The notes beneath the pieces were generated by a model. The model worked only from the letters and a program-made list of their open reading frames with translations, was not told where the DNA came from and ran no database searches. A DNA stretch of 64,000 nucleotides, from the NCBI GenBank assembly GCA_036362785.1, contig CP143625.1, positions 1,923,401-1,987,400 of the forward strand. The letters are read 5' to 3'. How positions within the stretch are numbered: position 1 is the first letter of the stretch; the number at the start of each line of letters is the position of its first letter. The translations under genes were made by a program, and so were the position numbers. This DNA comes from a beta proteobacterium MWH-UniP1 (GTDB taxonomy: Bacteria; Pseudomonadota; Gammaproteobacteria; Burkholderiales; Burkholderiaceae_A). Positions 54,869 through 63,250 of this stretch are shown here, one piece after another.

Positions 54869-55812
54869 ACAGCGGCACGCTCATGGCGATGGCGCCAATC
54901 GGAAAGGGTGCCAGATAGATCCGTCAATTCGGGAATAACTCGAACATCTGCCGGGGGGCGACGCTGCAAGATGGGGCATTTGCCACCGGCCCATATCTCC
55001 ACTGAGCGGGGCAGCTTGGCCCGCAGTTCTGTCAGCCCATCCAAAACCTGATTGGGATTCATCACCGGGGAAAAGGACAACGCCACCACATCAATTTGCT
55101 GCGCTGTCGAGGCCAACACAATGTCCCAGATCGGGGTCTGCGTGCCCAGGGAAATACAGCGGCAGCCCTCGAGTGCCAGCAGGGCCTCGACCATCAGCAG
55201 GCCCATGCCATGCGGTTCCGTTGGAAAGGTGGTCAGCAACACCCTGGGCCGATTGCCTGGCTGAGGGATGGTGCTAATCGCGCTGCGCAATACCACCTGC
55301 ATCGACTCGGTAAACAAGTGCTCTTCGTAAATTTCAAGCTGGCCACGGGACCATGCATCGCCAATTTTCTGGGTCAGGGGCGCAACTAGCTCGGTAACAA
55401 AACGGGCAAGCCCCAAGCGGAGCAGGCGCTGACTCAGCTGGCGGCGCAGCTCTTCGACATCGTGGGCCTTGGTGACTTCAATCAGGTGGGCAATGTCGGG
55501 GTGAAGATCAATTTCTTGGTCGGACTGGCGCCCCGCTGCATGATTCGTGGAGGTATCTGCCAAAGCCTGGAGCTCTTCCATCTCCAAGCCAATGATTTTT
55601 CCCGGGCGGTGGCCGACATCCATGAGCCGGCGGATCACCCGGAGACGGTCAACCTGCTCTAAGGGGTAAATGCGCTCGCCAAAGGCATCTCTTTCGGGGT
55701 TGGGAAAGCCGTACCGGCGCTCCCAGACGCGAAGCGTGTCTTTTGATAGCCCTGTATCACGCTCAACAGCCGAGATGCTGAGGTGCACAGCCGTGGAATC
55801 AGGAAGTTCCAT
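54865..55812 (-). CDS. MerR-family regulator with cobalamin-binding domain (CarH/LitR-type photoreceptor)
   Basis: 315 residues. N-terminal MerR helix-turn-helix (about 11-75, TGLSKDTLRVWERRYGFP), a helical bundle (105-180) and a C-terminal Rossmann-like B12-binding domain (187-300). Two signatures of light-sensing CarH proteins are present: W-x9-EH (Trp154, Glu164-His165), which caps the adenosyl group, and E-x-H-x-x-G (Glu199, His201, Gly204), whose histidine is the lower axial ligand after illumination. Such proteins bind adenosylcobalamin as dark-state tetramers, repress, and fall apart in light. It is divergent from the gpx-folE2-lipid cluster with 92 bp between starts, and convergent with phaM. 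Light sensing is inferred from motifs. Confidence 0.85.
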   Translation of the reverse strand: MELPDSTAVHLSISAVERDTGLSKDTLRVWERRYGFPNPERDAFGERIYPLEQVDRLRVIRRLMDVGHRPGKIIGLEMEELQALADTSTNHAAGRQSDQEIDLHPDIAHLIEVTKAHDVEELRRQLSQRLLRLGLARFVTELVAPLTQKIGDAWSRGQLEIYEEHLFTESMQVVLRSAISTIPQPGNRPRVLLTTFPTEPHGMGLLMVEALLALEGCRCISLGTQTPIWDIVLASTAQQIDVVALSFSPVMNPNQVLDGLTELRAKLPRSVEIWAGGKCPILQRRPPADVRVIPELTDLSGTLSDWRHRHERAAV

Positions 55813-55822
55813 TTAACCCTTT

Positions 55823-55837
55823 TTTGTCATAGACAAA
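55823..55837. promoter_or_regulatory. Palindromic operator candidate TTTGTC-N3-GACAAA
   Basis: Perfect 15-bp palindrome located between the divergent carH-like and gpx starts, three bases upstream of the -35 of the gpx promoter. A further GACAA half-site lies at 55895-55899. By position it is the best candidate for the regulator's binding site. The same TGTC-N3-GACA core occurs at 18340-18356. Confidence 0.55.
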
Positions 55838-55840
55838 TAA

Positions 55841-55869
55841 TTGACGCTACCATTCCTTGCCCATAGTAT
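55841..55869 (+). promoter_or_regulatory. Sigma-70 promoter of the gpx-folE2-lipid cluster
   Basis: TTGACG (55841-55846), 17-base spacer, TAGTAT (55864-55869). Predicted start near 55877, leader of about 28 bases. No ECF-type (GGAAC/GTC-like or TGATCC) promoter is evident, in keeping with repressor rather than RpoE-ChrR control. Confidence 0.7.
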
Positions 55870-55904
55870 AGGTCCGTGATCCATCTCTGACCAAGACAAA
55901 TTCC

Positions 55905-56531
55905 ATGAATCTCAAGGATTCCCCCAAAGCTCGGCCAGTTTTTAATCTTCTTGCCGTCCCTAATATCTGGATGCTTCGCGCGCTCGGGCTGATGAGTCTT
56001 ATGGTGCTTTTGGTCGCGCCACAGGCCTGGGCAAATCCGGCAGCCTGTCCTGCGCTTTTAAATCACACATTTCCCAGGCTCCAAGACGATGTCCCGCAAA
56101 ACCTCTGCCAGTATCAGGGCAATGTTATTTTAATCGTGAATACGGCAAGTTTTTGTGGCTTCACTCAGCAATACGAGGGCTTAGAAAAACTCTACTCGCG
56201 CTACAAAGACCGTGGCTTGGTGGTGCTTGGGTTCCCGTCAAATGATTTTGGCAATCAAGAGCCAGGGTCGAACAAAGAAATTGCAGAATTTTGCTCCGGC
56301 ACATTCGGGGTGAAATTCCCAATGGTGGCCAAGACCAGCGTCAAGGGTCCCAAGGCCAATCCGGTCTTTAAGCAGCTGGCACGTCAATCAGAATTCCCCG
56401 GCTGGAATTTCCACAAATACATCGTTGGCAAAGACGGAAAACTCATCCGCAGTTTTTCTAGTCAGGTGGCGCCAAGCGACCGACAAATCATCACCGAGAT
56501 CGAACGCGCTCTGGCTGCACCACGCAGCTGA
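55905..56531 (+). CDS. Exported glutathione-peroxidase-family thiol peroxidase
   Basis: 208 residues. The GPx fold has the peroxidatic Cys84 (NTASFCGFT), Gln119 (FPSNDFGNQEPG) and Trp167 (GWNFHKY). The N-terminus carries a hydrophobic signal (about 24-43, ending QAWA) followed by NPAACPALL, so the enzyme probably acts in the periplasm on lipid or hydrogen peroxides. Cys sulfur rather than selenium. First gene of the plus-strand cluster under the promoter at 55841-55869, 21 bp before folE2. The ATG at 55971 (MLRALG) is a possible alternative start. Confidence 0.88.
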   Translation: MNLKDSPKARPVFNLLAVPNIWMLRALGLMSLMVLLVAPQAWANPAACPALLNHTFPRLQDDVPQNLCQYQGNVILIVNTASFCGFTQQYEGLEKLYSRYKDRGLVVLGFPSNDFGNQEPGSNKEIAEFCSGTFGVKFPMVAKTSVKGPKANPVFKQLARQSEFPGWNFHKYIVGKDGKLIRSFSSQVAPSDRQIITEIERALAAPRS

Positions 56532-56552
56532 GCACCACACAGGAGATTTTCT

Positions 56553-57362
56553 ATGAACGCCTCTGACAAGTTGTTTTCCAACGCTGCCTTGCCCGATGTG
56601 CAATCTCATGCGGACACCAGACAACTCGCCATCCAGCGGGTCGGCGTGAAATCGCTCGTTCATCCGGTCGTGGTGCAGACCGCCAAAGGCCCCCAGCCTT
56701 CAGTCGCAACCATTGACATGACGGTGGCCCTTCCGCCGGAAGTCAAAGGCACGCACATGTCGCGCTTCTTAGAGGTCTTTCAAAATCACCAGGAGCCGCT
56801 TGGTTATTACACGCTGCAATCCCTGATGGACAAGATGCTCACGCGCCTTGAATCGGGGCGGGGCTATATCAAAATCGCACTGCCTTACTTTGTAACAAAG
56901 GCGGCCCCTGTCTCTGGTGTGGAAAGCCTGATGGATTACCAGGTCACCTGGGAATGCGAAGTGCTACAAACCACCCGAACCACCACCGTCACAGTGGTGG
57001 TGCCAGTCACCAGTCTGTGCCCCTGCTCCAAAAAGATCTCGCAATACGGCGCCCATAACCAACGCTCCCATGTCACGATCGCGGCCCAGATCAGCGGCCC
57101 TGTGGAAGTTGAGGATCTGATCCGGGTAGCCGAACAGGCCGCATCCTGCGAACTATGGGGTCTGTTAAAGCGGCCCGACGAAAAATACGTGACCGAACGC
57201 GCCTATGACAATCCGAAATTTGTCGAGGATCTTGTAAGAGATATTGCCTTGGCCCTTTCTGCGGACCATCGAATTCAAGGGTACAGTGTCGAGTCCGAAA
57301 ACTTTGAATCGATACACAATCATTCGGCATACGCGAAGATTGATCACCTCTGTCACACATGA
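56553..57362 (+). CDS. folE2: GTP cyclohydrolase IB (FolE2)
   Basis: Zinc-independent alternative enzyme for GTP to 7,8-dihydroneopterin triphosphate, the first step to tetrahydrofolate and pterins. 269 residues. The metal/catalytic cysteine stands in [19 protein letters not shown], with [18 protein letters not shown] also typical. AGGAG precedes the ATG. Its stop overlaps the next start by four bases. In light-response loci folE-type genes usually go with photolyase, whose antenna cofactor is a folate or pterin; no photolyase is in the window. Confidence 0.94.
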   Translation: MNASDKLFSNAALPDVQSHADTRQLAIQRVGVKSLVHPVVVQTAKGPQPSVATIDMTVALPPEVKGTHMSRFLEVFQNHQEPLGYYTLQSLMDKMLTRLESGRGYIKIALPYFVTKAAPVSGVESLMDYQVTWECEVLQTTRTTTVTVVVPVTSLCPCSKKISQYGAHNQRSHVTIAAQISGPVEVEDLIRVAEQAASCELWGLLKRPDEKYVTERAYDNPKFVEDLVRDIALALSADHRIQGYSVESENFESIHNHSAYAKIDHLCHT

Positions 57363-58720
57363 ATATTGCAGTAATTGGTAGTGGAATTTCCGGTTGTGCT
57401 GCTGCCTGGGAATTGTCTTCTTGGGCCAATAAAGTCACCGTATTTGAATCGGGCGAGCGTCTTGGTGGTCATACCCACACCCAAAACGTCTCGATAGACG
57501 GCACCCAAGTGTCTGTTGACACCGGCTTTATTGTGTTTAATCACCGCACTTATCCCGGCCTTAAAAAGTGGTTTGAGCTTTTGGGCGTCGACACCGCGCC
57601 CAGCGACATGTCGTTTTCCGCCAGCCTGAACCAAGGTCAGATTGAGTGGTGCGGCACCAACCTAAACACGGTGTTTGCCCAGCGAAAAAACCTGCTCTCG
57701 CCAAAATTCTGGGCAATGCTCAAAGACATCCTGCGTTTCAATCGCGAGGCACCGCTGGATGCCGCGAAGTTCAGGCTTGCCATCAACGGTGGTCCCTCTT
57801 TGGGTGAGTACCTGGACCGGCAGGGCTACGGCAAGTTATTTTTAGATGCCTATCTCTTGCCGATGGCTGGTGCCATCTGGTCTTGCCCCACAGAACAAAT
57901 GCGGGCCTTTCCCATGGCAACGTTCACGCGGTTCTGTGAAAACCATGGTCTGCTGAGTGTTTCGAATCGCCCCCAGTGGTACACCGTGCGCAACGGTGCC
58001 GCAAACTATTTACGTTGTTTACAAAACTGGCTCGCCACCCAGGGCCGGCAGGTGGAATGGAAAACCGCCCACCACGTGACCCAGGTGCTTCCCCAGCTTC
58101 AAGATCGCGGTGGCCGCTCAGGTGTTCGGCTCGACATTGAGCGCCATGCATCAGGCCAACAAGACTCTTTTACACAAGACTTTGATGCGGTTGTCATCGC
58201 CTGCCATTCCGATCAGGCCCATCAACTCTTACCCAAGGCCCACGCCCTTTCCCAGATTGCTGGCCGGGTCCGCTACCAAGACAATGTGGCGATCCTGCAC
58301 ACCGACACCGCGCTCATGCCCAAACGCAAAACCGCCTGGGCCTCTTGGAACTACATCCATGATGCTGAGAAAAGTGTGTCCACGCCCAGTGTCAGCGTGA
58401 CTTATTGGATGAATCGACTGCAGCCACTTCCCGTGCAAAAACCAGTGCTGGTTAGCCTGAATCCAGTGCAACAGCCGGCGGCAGATCAGATCATCAACAC
58501 CATGCACTATGCCCACCCGATATTTGACGGCCCCGCAGTCACCGCACAGCGTGAGCTTGAAAAAGTACAGGGCACCGACTCCATTTGGCTCGCGGGTGCG
58601 TGGACACGCTACGGTTTTCATGAAGATGGCTTCCAATCGGGTGTCAATGCAGCACGCGGCGTAAAAGCACAACTGGACTCGGCGAGAAAAGATGGCGCCC
58701 CACTCCAACAGGCTGCTTAA
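57359..58720 (+). CDS. FAD-dependent amine-oxidase-like oxidoreductase
   Basis: 453 residues. The N-terminal dinucleotide motif [13 protein letters not shown], with the acidic strand end [15 protein letters not shown], shows an FAD-binding amine oxidase/desaturase-type fold. The C-terminal FAD segment is around [23 protein letters not shown]. Homologues sit with DUF1365 and Cfa-like genes in singlet-oxygen (RpoE-ChrR) and LitR regulons; related desaturase-like enzymes take part in furan fatty acid formation, so action on an acyl chain is plausible. Overlaps folE2 by 4 bases and the DUF1365 gene by 29. Confidence 0.88.
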   Translation: MNIAVIGSGISGCAAAWELSSWANKVTVFESGERLGGHTHTQNVSIDGTQVSVDTGFIVFNHRTYPGLKKWFELLGVDTAPSDMSFSASLNQGQIEWCGTNLNTVFAQRKNLLSPKFWAMLKDILRFNREAPLDAAKFRLAINGGPSLGEYLDRQGYGKLFLDAYLLPMAGAIWSCPTEQMRAFPMATFTRFCENHGLLSVSNRPQWYTVRNGAANYLRCLQNWLATQGRQVEWKTAHHVTQVLPQLQDRGGRSGVRLDIERHASGQQDSFTQDFDAVVIACHSDQAHQLLPKAHALSQIAGRVRYQDNVAILHTDTALMPKRKTAWASWNYIHDAEKSVSTPSVSVTYWMNRLQPLPVQKPVLVSLNPVQQPAADQIINTMHYAHPIFDGPAVTAQRELEKVQGTDSIWLAGAWTRYGFHEDGFQSGVNAARGVKAQLDSARKDGAPLQQAA

Positions 58721-59492
58721 ACCCAGATTGGTTTTGGGCCGCGTCTGGCATGCGCGACTAAAACCATTTGCCCACGCCTTTCGCTATCGGGCCTTCTATC
58801 TTCAACTGCCTTTGAAAAGCCTTGCCCAGACCATGGACTCGAAAGGCCGGGTGGGTGGCTGGGGCTGGGGGATCAATCGCCCTGCGCTGCTTAGCGTCAA
58901 TGATCGAGACCATGGTGACGGCAGGCCATTACTACAGTGGGCCAAAGCCATGCTCGAACAGGCTGGCGTTCACGATGTGGACGGTGAAATCTGGCTACAG
59001 ACTTTTCCGCGCATGCTGGGGTATGTCTTTAAGCCGGTTAGCTTTTGGTTCTGTGAACGTGCAGATGGCCAACTGCGGGCCGTCATCGCCGAGGTGAACA
59101 ACACCTTTGGTGATCGCTATGTCTATGTGCTGAACCCGGCACAGCAGCCCATTCGAAACGGCCAAACACTGACCGCTGAAAAAGCCTTCTACGTCTCCCC
59201 TTTTTTCGAAGTCCGTGGCCGCTATCAATTTCGGTTTTTCAAGTCAGGGCTGGGCGGTCATGATCTGGCCCGTATCGAATACCAAGATGAATCAGGGGCA
59301 TTGCTGCTGACGTCGATGAGCGGAGATTCCCAAGCGCTTTGCACCCGCTCTGCCATCTTGGCCTGGCTGCGTTATCCGGTCTTCTCGATCGGGGTGATCA
59401 CCCGAATTCACTGGCAGGCTCTATTGCTCTGGCTAAAGGGGGCAAAGTTTATTTCTAAGGCTGACTCCCAGCACCCGTCTCCCTTAAACTAA
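58692..59492 (+). CDS. DUF1365-domain protein
   Basis: 266 residues. The DUF1365 pattern is clear: RVWHARLKPFAHAFRYRAFYLQLPL at the N-terminus, FPRMLGYVFKPVSFWFC and AEVNNTFGDRYVYVL in the middle. Function unknown, but the family nearly always neighbours the FAD oxidoreductase and the Cfa-like methyltransferase. A hydrophobic stretch near the C-terminus could associate with membrane. The 29-base overlap with the gene before it suggests tight co-translation. Confidence 0.88.
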   Translation: MAPHSNRLLKPRLVLGRVWHARLKPFAHAFRYRAFYLQLPLKSLAQTMDSKGRVGGWGWGINRPALLSVNDRDHGDGRPLLQWAKAMLEQAGVHDVDGEIWLQTFPRMLGYVFKPVSFWFCERADGQLRAVIAEVNNTFGDRYVYVLNPAQQPIRNGQTLTAEKAFYVSPFFEVRGRYQFRFFKSGLGGHDLARIEYQDESGALLLTSMSGDSQALCTRSAILAWLRYPVFSIGVITRIHWQALLLWLKGAKFISKADSQHPSPLN

Positions 59493-59541
59493 CGGCCCCA
59501 GGGTTAAGAGACGCGATCTCATCGGACGCCAACGTTTTTTC

Positions 59542-60825
59542 ATGAACGATACCCGCTCAAACACAACCCAGGTCGCACCTGACCAGACCGTATTCGACGG
59601 CATTGGCATTCGGGCCAAGATAGCCCTTCGGCTACTCCATGCCTTGAAAGTGGGCGAGTTAGAGGTTGTTTTCCCCGATGGCAGCACGCGCTTTTACCGT
59701 GGGTCAGACACCTGCTTGGCCCCTGCCCAGCCGGAACACCGGGCCCACCTGTTAATCCACGACTTTGCTGCCCTGTCTCTCGCGGTATCACGTGGTGATA
59801 TTGGTTTCGGCGAGGGCTATATGCGCGGCCTGTGGAGCAGTTCTAACTTGACCGCACTTTTGCGGCTAATGGTTGCGAACCGTGACGCCATGAGTTCTGT
59901 AATCTACGGCCGATGGTGGTCCACCTGGATCGATCAGCTGCGCCACTTGTTGCGATCAAACCGCAAGACACAGGCCAAGAAAAATATCTCTGCCCATTAC
60001 GACTTAGGGAATGATTTTTATGCGCTGTGGCTAGATCCCACCATGACTTATTCCAGCGCAATTTTCGACACGGCGGGTGCGGCCCATCAGGCGGTCGATC
60101 TGCAGGCGGGGCAAGAACGCAAAATCGACCGTGCTATCTCCCAACTTAATCCGGGCCGGTTTGATGGGCGATCCAAAGTTTTAGAAATTGGCTGTGGTTG
60201 GGGCGGCTTTGCAAATCGTTTGCTGCAGACCACCGACTGCCACTATAAGGGCCTGACACTCTCTTCAGAACAGCAAAACTGGGCAAAGCAGGTGCTGTCT
60301 CGCCATGAAGACCGGCGATTTGAAGTGGCACTACAAGACTACCGTGACGAGCATCATCGGTATGACGGGATCGTGTCTATCGAAATGTTTGAAGCAGTGG
60401 GGGAGCGTTACTGGAATGCGTATTTCAGCACGCTGGCCCGCTGCCTAAAAGACGATGGCCGTGCAGTCATTCAAACCATCACCATCGATGAAAGTCTCTT
60501 TCAACGCTATCGCTCAGGAACCGACTTCATTCAACAATACATTTTCCCGGGCGGCATGCTGCCCTCGAAAACGGTATTTACTCAGCTGGCGCAACGGCAT
60601 GGTTTGGCCGTGGAAGATGCGTTTTGCTTTGGCCAAGACTATGCCAGAACGCTTGCCGAGTGGGCCAAGACCTTTGATGCGAAACGGGCCGAGATCGAAC
60701 GGATGGGCTTTGATGCGCAATTCCAGCGGATGTGGCGTTTTTATCTTTCTTACTGTGAGGCCGGTTTTGCCGAAGGCAATATCGATGTGGTGCAGTACAC
60801 ACTGCGCCTAAGTGATTCGCGTTAA
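59542..60825 (+). CDS. Cyclopropane-fatty-acid-synthase-like SAM methyltransferase
   Basis: 427 residues. SAM-binding motif VLEIGCGWGGFA at 213-224, and family blocks AHYDLGNDFYALWLDPTMTYSSAIF, IEMFEAVG and FIQQYIFPGGMLPS. It would methylate an unsaturated phospholipid acyl chain in the inner membrane. Two residues that bind the catalytic bicarbonate in E. coli Cfa are changed: the Cys of the YSC motif is Ser172, and the His of LLHTI is Gln311; the Glu (Glu284) is kept. This is the clade found in light and singlet-oxygen regulons, so the product may not be a cyclopropane. 49 bp after the DUF1365 gene. Confidence 0.9.
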   Translation: MNDTRSNTTQVAPDQTVFDGIGIRAKIALRLLHALKVGELEVVFPDGSTRFYRGSDTCLAPAQPEHRAHLLIHDFAALSLAVSRGDIGFGEGYMRGLWSSSNLTALLRLMVANRDAMSSVIYGRWWSTWIDQLRHLLRSNRKTQAKKNISAHYDLGNDFYALWLDPTMTYSSAIFDTAGAAHQAVDLQAGQERKIDRAISQLNPGRFDGRSKVLEIGCGWGGFANRLLQTTDCHYKGLTLSSEQQNWAKQVLSRHEDRRFEVALQDYRDEHHRYDGIVSIEMFEAVGERYWNAYFSTLARCLKDDGRAVIQTITIDESLFQRYRSGTDFIQQYIFPGGMLPSKTVFTQLAQRHGLAVEDAFCFGQDYARTLAEWAKTFDAKRAEIERMGFDAQFQRMWRFYLSYCEAGFAEGNIDVVQYTLRLSDSR

Positions 60826-60854
60826 TGGGTTTTCTTTGCGCCAAAGGGAACAGC

Positions 60855-61382
60855 ATGAATCTGAAACGACTCTTCTGTGCGGTTTGCGTGGTGCTGGGCA
60901 GTTTCCACTATGCCCACGCCAACACTGATGACATGCGGCTTCACGGCCAGGGCACGTTGCGCTGGCTTGGTCTGAAAATTTACGATGCCCAGCTTTTTGC
61001 ACCCAGCCAATTTTCGGCAAGCACCCGCTTTGAGCGTCCTTTTGCGCTTGAATTGACCTATGCCCGAAATTTTTCGAGCCAGAGTATTGCAGAACGCAGC
61101 CTGGGTGAAATAAAAAGACTGGGGATTGGCTCCGCTGCCCAACATGCCCGTTGGCTAGCGCAAATGCAGGCAATCTTTCCCGATGTTCAGATGGGCGATC
61201 GGCTGCGTGGTGTGCACCAGCCCGGCCAGGGTGTGTCGTTTTATAAAAACGGACAACGCATCGGCAATATCCAAGATCCAGAGTTTTCTCGCGCCTTTTT
61301 TGCTATCTGGTTTGACCCGAAAACCGCTGAACCGGCACTCAGAAATCGTCTACTCGGCCTGGCCGCATCGGATCAGCCCTGA
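60855..61382 (+). CDS. Chalcone-isomerase-like exported protein
   Basis: 175 residues with a signal peptide (MNLKRLFCAVCVVLGSFHYAHA). The mature part (HGQGTLRWLGLKIYDAQLFAP, FALELTYARNFSSQSIAERSLGEI) matches the bacterial chalcone isomerase-like domain, whose natural role is unknown; fatty acid binding is a known property of this fold. I use the ATG at 60855 because AAAGGGA precedes it; an earlier ATG at 60825 overlaps the previous stop. Probably periplasmic. Confidence 0.85.
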   Translation: MNLKRLFCAVCVVLGSFHYAHANTDDMRLHGQGTLRWLGLKIYDAQLFAPSQFSASTRFERPFALELTYARNFSSQSIAERSLGEIKRLGIGSAAQHARWLAQMQAIFPDVQMGDRLRGVHQPGQGVSFYKNGQRIGNIQDPEFSRAFFAIWFDPKTAEPALRNRLLGLAASDQP

Positions 61383-62662
61383 TGCCCAACGCTTCAGAGG
61401 CGCTGCGCTATGGGCTGCCTGGGTTCGTGCTGGCCTTCGCGGCTCTTCCCCTGTATTTGCTAACACCCGCCCTGTATGCCGAACAATTCGGGATGAGTCT
61501 TGCGGCCATCGGCCTGGTGCTCATGCTCACGCGCCTGACCGATGCATTTGCTGACCCCATCATTGGTCGGTGGATGGACAAAAGCCGCGCAGGCTTGTGG
61601 CGCTGGATGGCTGTTGGGCTCTCCATCATGGCACTCAGTTTGGCACTGCTGGTGAATCCCCCTGTCGAATGGCTCAGTCAGTTCGGCGCGTCCGGCGCGT
61701 TGGCGCTTCTTTGGCTTGGCCTGACAACACTTGCCGTGTCATTGGGCAACAGCATGGCAACGCTTGCCCACCAGAGTTGGGCCGTGGCCTGGACCAACAA
61801 TGCTGCATCACAAACTCGCCTAGTGGCCGCCCGAGAGGCCTTGGCCCTTTTTGGTGTGATTGTTGCAGCGATGATTGCGGCGCAACGCTCTGGCCTATCA
61901 ATGGCCATTGTCGTGTTGGCGGCGGGCGCTCTTGCCGTTTTACTCACCATGGGCCTGCGTCGATACGGGGCAGCCGCACGTCCGGCCACAACGCAAGCCA
62001 ATGTGGCCTGGAGACAGATATTGGCGCAACGCGCTTTTGCGCGTCTGCTCGCGGCCTTTGGAATCAATGCGCTGGCCAACGCTGTGCCTGCCACCCTTGT
62101 CTTATTTTTCTTGGCCGATTTGCTCGGAGCCAGCAGCGATCAGTCCAGTGTCTTGCTTGCCGCTTATTTTGCTTGTGCCGCCGCTAGCGTTGCCTTTTGG
62201 TCCTGGGCCAGCCGGCGCCTTGGCGCCATGATGGCGTGGCGAATTGCCATGCTGATCGCGGTAATCGCGTTTGTCTGGACGCTATCGCTTGATCGGGGTG
62301 ACATTGTGGCTTTTACAGTCATTTGTCTTGCCACCGGATTCGCCCTTGGCGCAGAACTCGTGTGCCCGCCGGTGCTGTTGGGCCGACTCATTGACCAAGG
62401 CGGCCACCGTGGCCAGCTGGAGTCAAGCTACTTTGGCATTTGGAATCTGATCATCAAACTGGCGCTTGCCCTAGCCGCTGGGCTTGCATTGCCAGCGCTT
62501 GCCCTGCTGAGCTATAGCCCCGGCCAGCCTGCGCTTGAGGGCAACAATCTTGATGCACTACAGTGGGCTTATGCCGGCGTGCCATGTATTTTGAAATGCA
62601 TCGCCATTGTGGCCCTTGGCCGCGTCGAACCCAAACCAAATTTATCCAGGAGCACGATATGA
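61382..62662 (+). CDS. MFS transporter (GPH/MelB-like)
   Basis: 426 residues with about twelve hydrophobic segments. The loop after helix 2, LTDAFADPIIGRWMDKSRAG, is the MFS signature in the glycoside-pentoside-hexuronide-like form. Homologues are regular members of this lipid cluster, so a lipid or lipid precursor may be the cargo rather than a sugar; this is inference from context. Start shares a base with the previous stop (TGATG), and its stop overlaps the next start (ATGA). Confidence 0.88.
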   Translation: MPNASEALRYGLPGFVLAFAALPLYLLTPALYAEQFGMSLAAIGLVLMLTRLTDAFADPIIGRWMDKSRAGLWRWMAVGLSIMALSLALLVNPPVEWLSQFGASGALALLWLGLTTLAVSLGNSMATLAHQSWAVAWTNNAASQTRLVAAREALALFGVIVAAMIAAQRSGLSMAIVVLAAGALAVLLTMGLRRYGAAARPATTQANVAWRQILAQRAFARLLAAFGINALANAVPATLVLFFLADLLGASSDQSSVLLAAYFACAAASVAFWSWASRRLGAMMAWRIAMLIAVIAFVWTLSLDRGDIVAFTVICLATGFALGAELVCPPVLLGRLIDQGGHRGQLESSYFGIWNLIIKLALALAAGLALPALALLSYSPGQPALEGNNLDALQWAYAGVPCILKCIAIVALGRVEPKPNLSRSTI

Positions 62663-63219
62663 ATCTTCTTAAACAACTTAACGCGATACGCTCACGGCTC
62701 GCACTCCTGCTGGCAGCAGCCATTGCCGGTGTCATGGTGATGGGCTGTGCAGGGCCGGATCCATCGGTTTATCTCAAAGAAAAACCTGCACTGGATCTGA
62801 AGCAATATTTCAATGGCGAGATCAAAGGCTGGGGCATGGTTCAGAATCGCAGCGGCCAAGTAGACCGTCGTTTTGTGGTCACCATTCAGGCCTCTTGGGT
62901 CGGCGATGAAGGAACACTTGATGAACACTTTGAGTGGTCAGACGGTGAGAAACAACGCCGCATCTGGAAACTGAAGGCCGCAGGCCCCAATCGTTATATC
63001 GGCACTGCCGACGATGTCGATGGCCAGGCAATTGGCGAGATTTATGGCAATACCCTGCGCTGGCGATACACGCTGAATGTGCCATTTCGCGGAAGCACAA
63101 TTGGCCTGGACTTCGATGACTGGATGCTGCTGATCGACAATCAGGTCATGTTGAATCGTGCCGTTTTTAGTAAATGGGGCATTCGCATGGGCGAGGTCAC
63201 CCTGTCGTTTCGCAAATAA
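62659..63219 (+). CDS. DUF3833 lipoprotein
   Basis: 186 residues. A lipoprotein signal with lipobox VMGC (Cys30) is followed by a beta-rich DUF3833 domain (LKQYFNGEIKGWGMVQNRSGQVDRRFVVTI, then FEWSDGEKQRRIWKLK). The calycin-like appearance suggests it binds or carries a lipid in the periplasm or at the outer membrane; function unproven. AGGAG lies six bases before the ATG at 62659; the longer open frame upstream is inside the MFS gene. Confidence 0.9.
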   Translation: MNLLKQLNAIRSRLALLLAAAIAGVMVMGCAGPDPSVYLKEKPALDLKQYFNGEIKGWGMVQNRSGQVDRRFVVTIQASWVGDEGTLDEHFEWSDGEKQRRIWKLKAAGPNRYIGTADDVDGQAIGEIYGNTLRWRYTLNVPFRGSTIGLDFDDWMLLIDNQVMLNRAVFSKWGIRMGEVTLSFRK

Positions 63220-63250
63220 TTCCCAGCACTAAACGAATGCAAAGATTTCC

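Noticed and set aside
55813..55904. ECF sigma (RpoE-ChrR) promoter for the lipid cluster
   Set aside because: No convincing RpoE-type motif pair was seen, while a good sigma-70 promoter is present and no sigma/anti-sigma pair is in the window.
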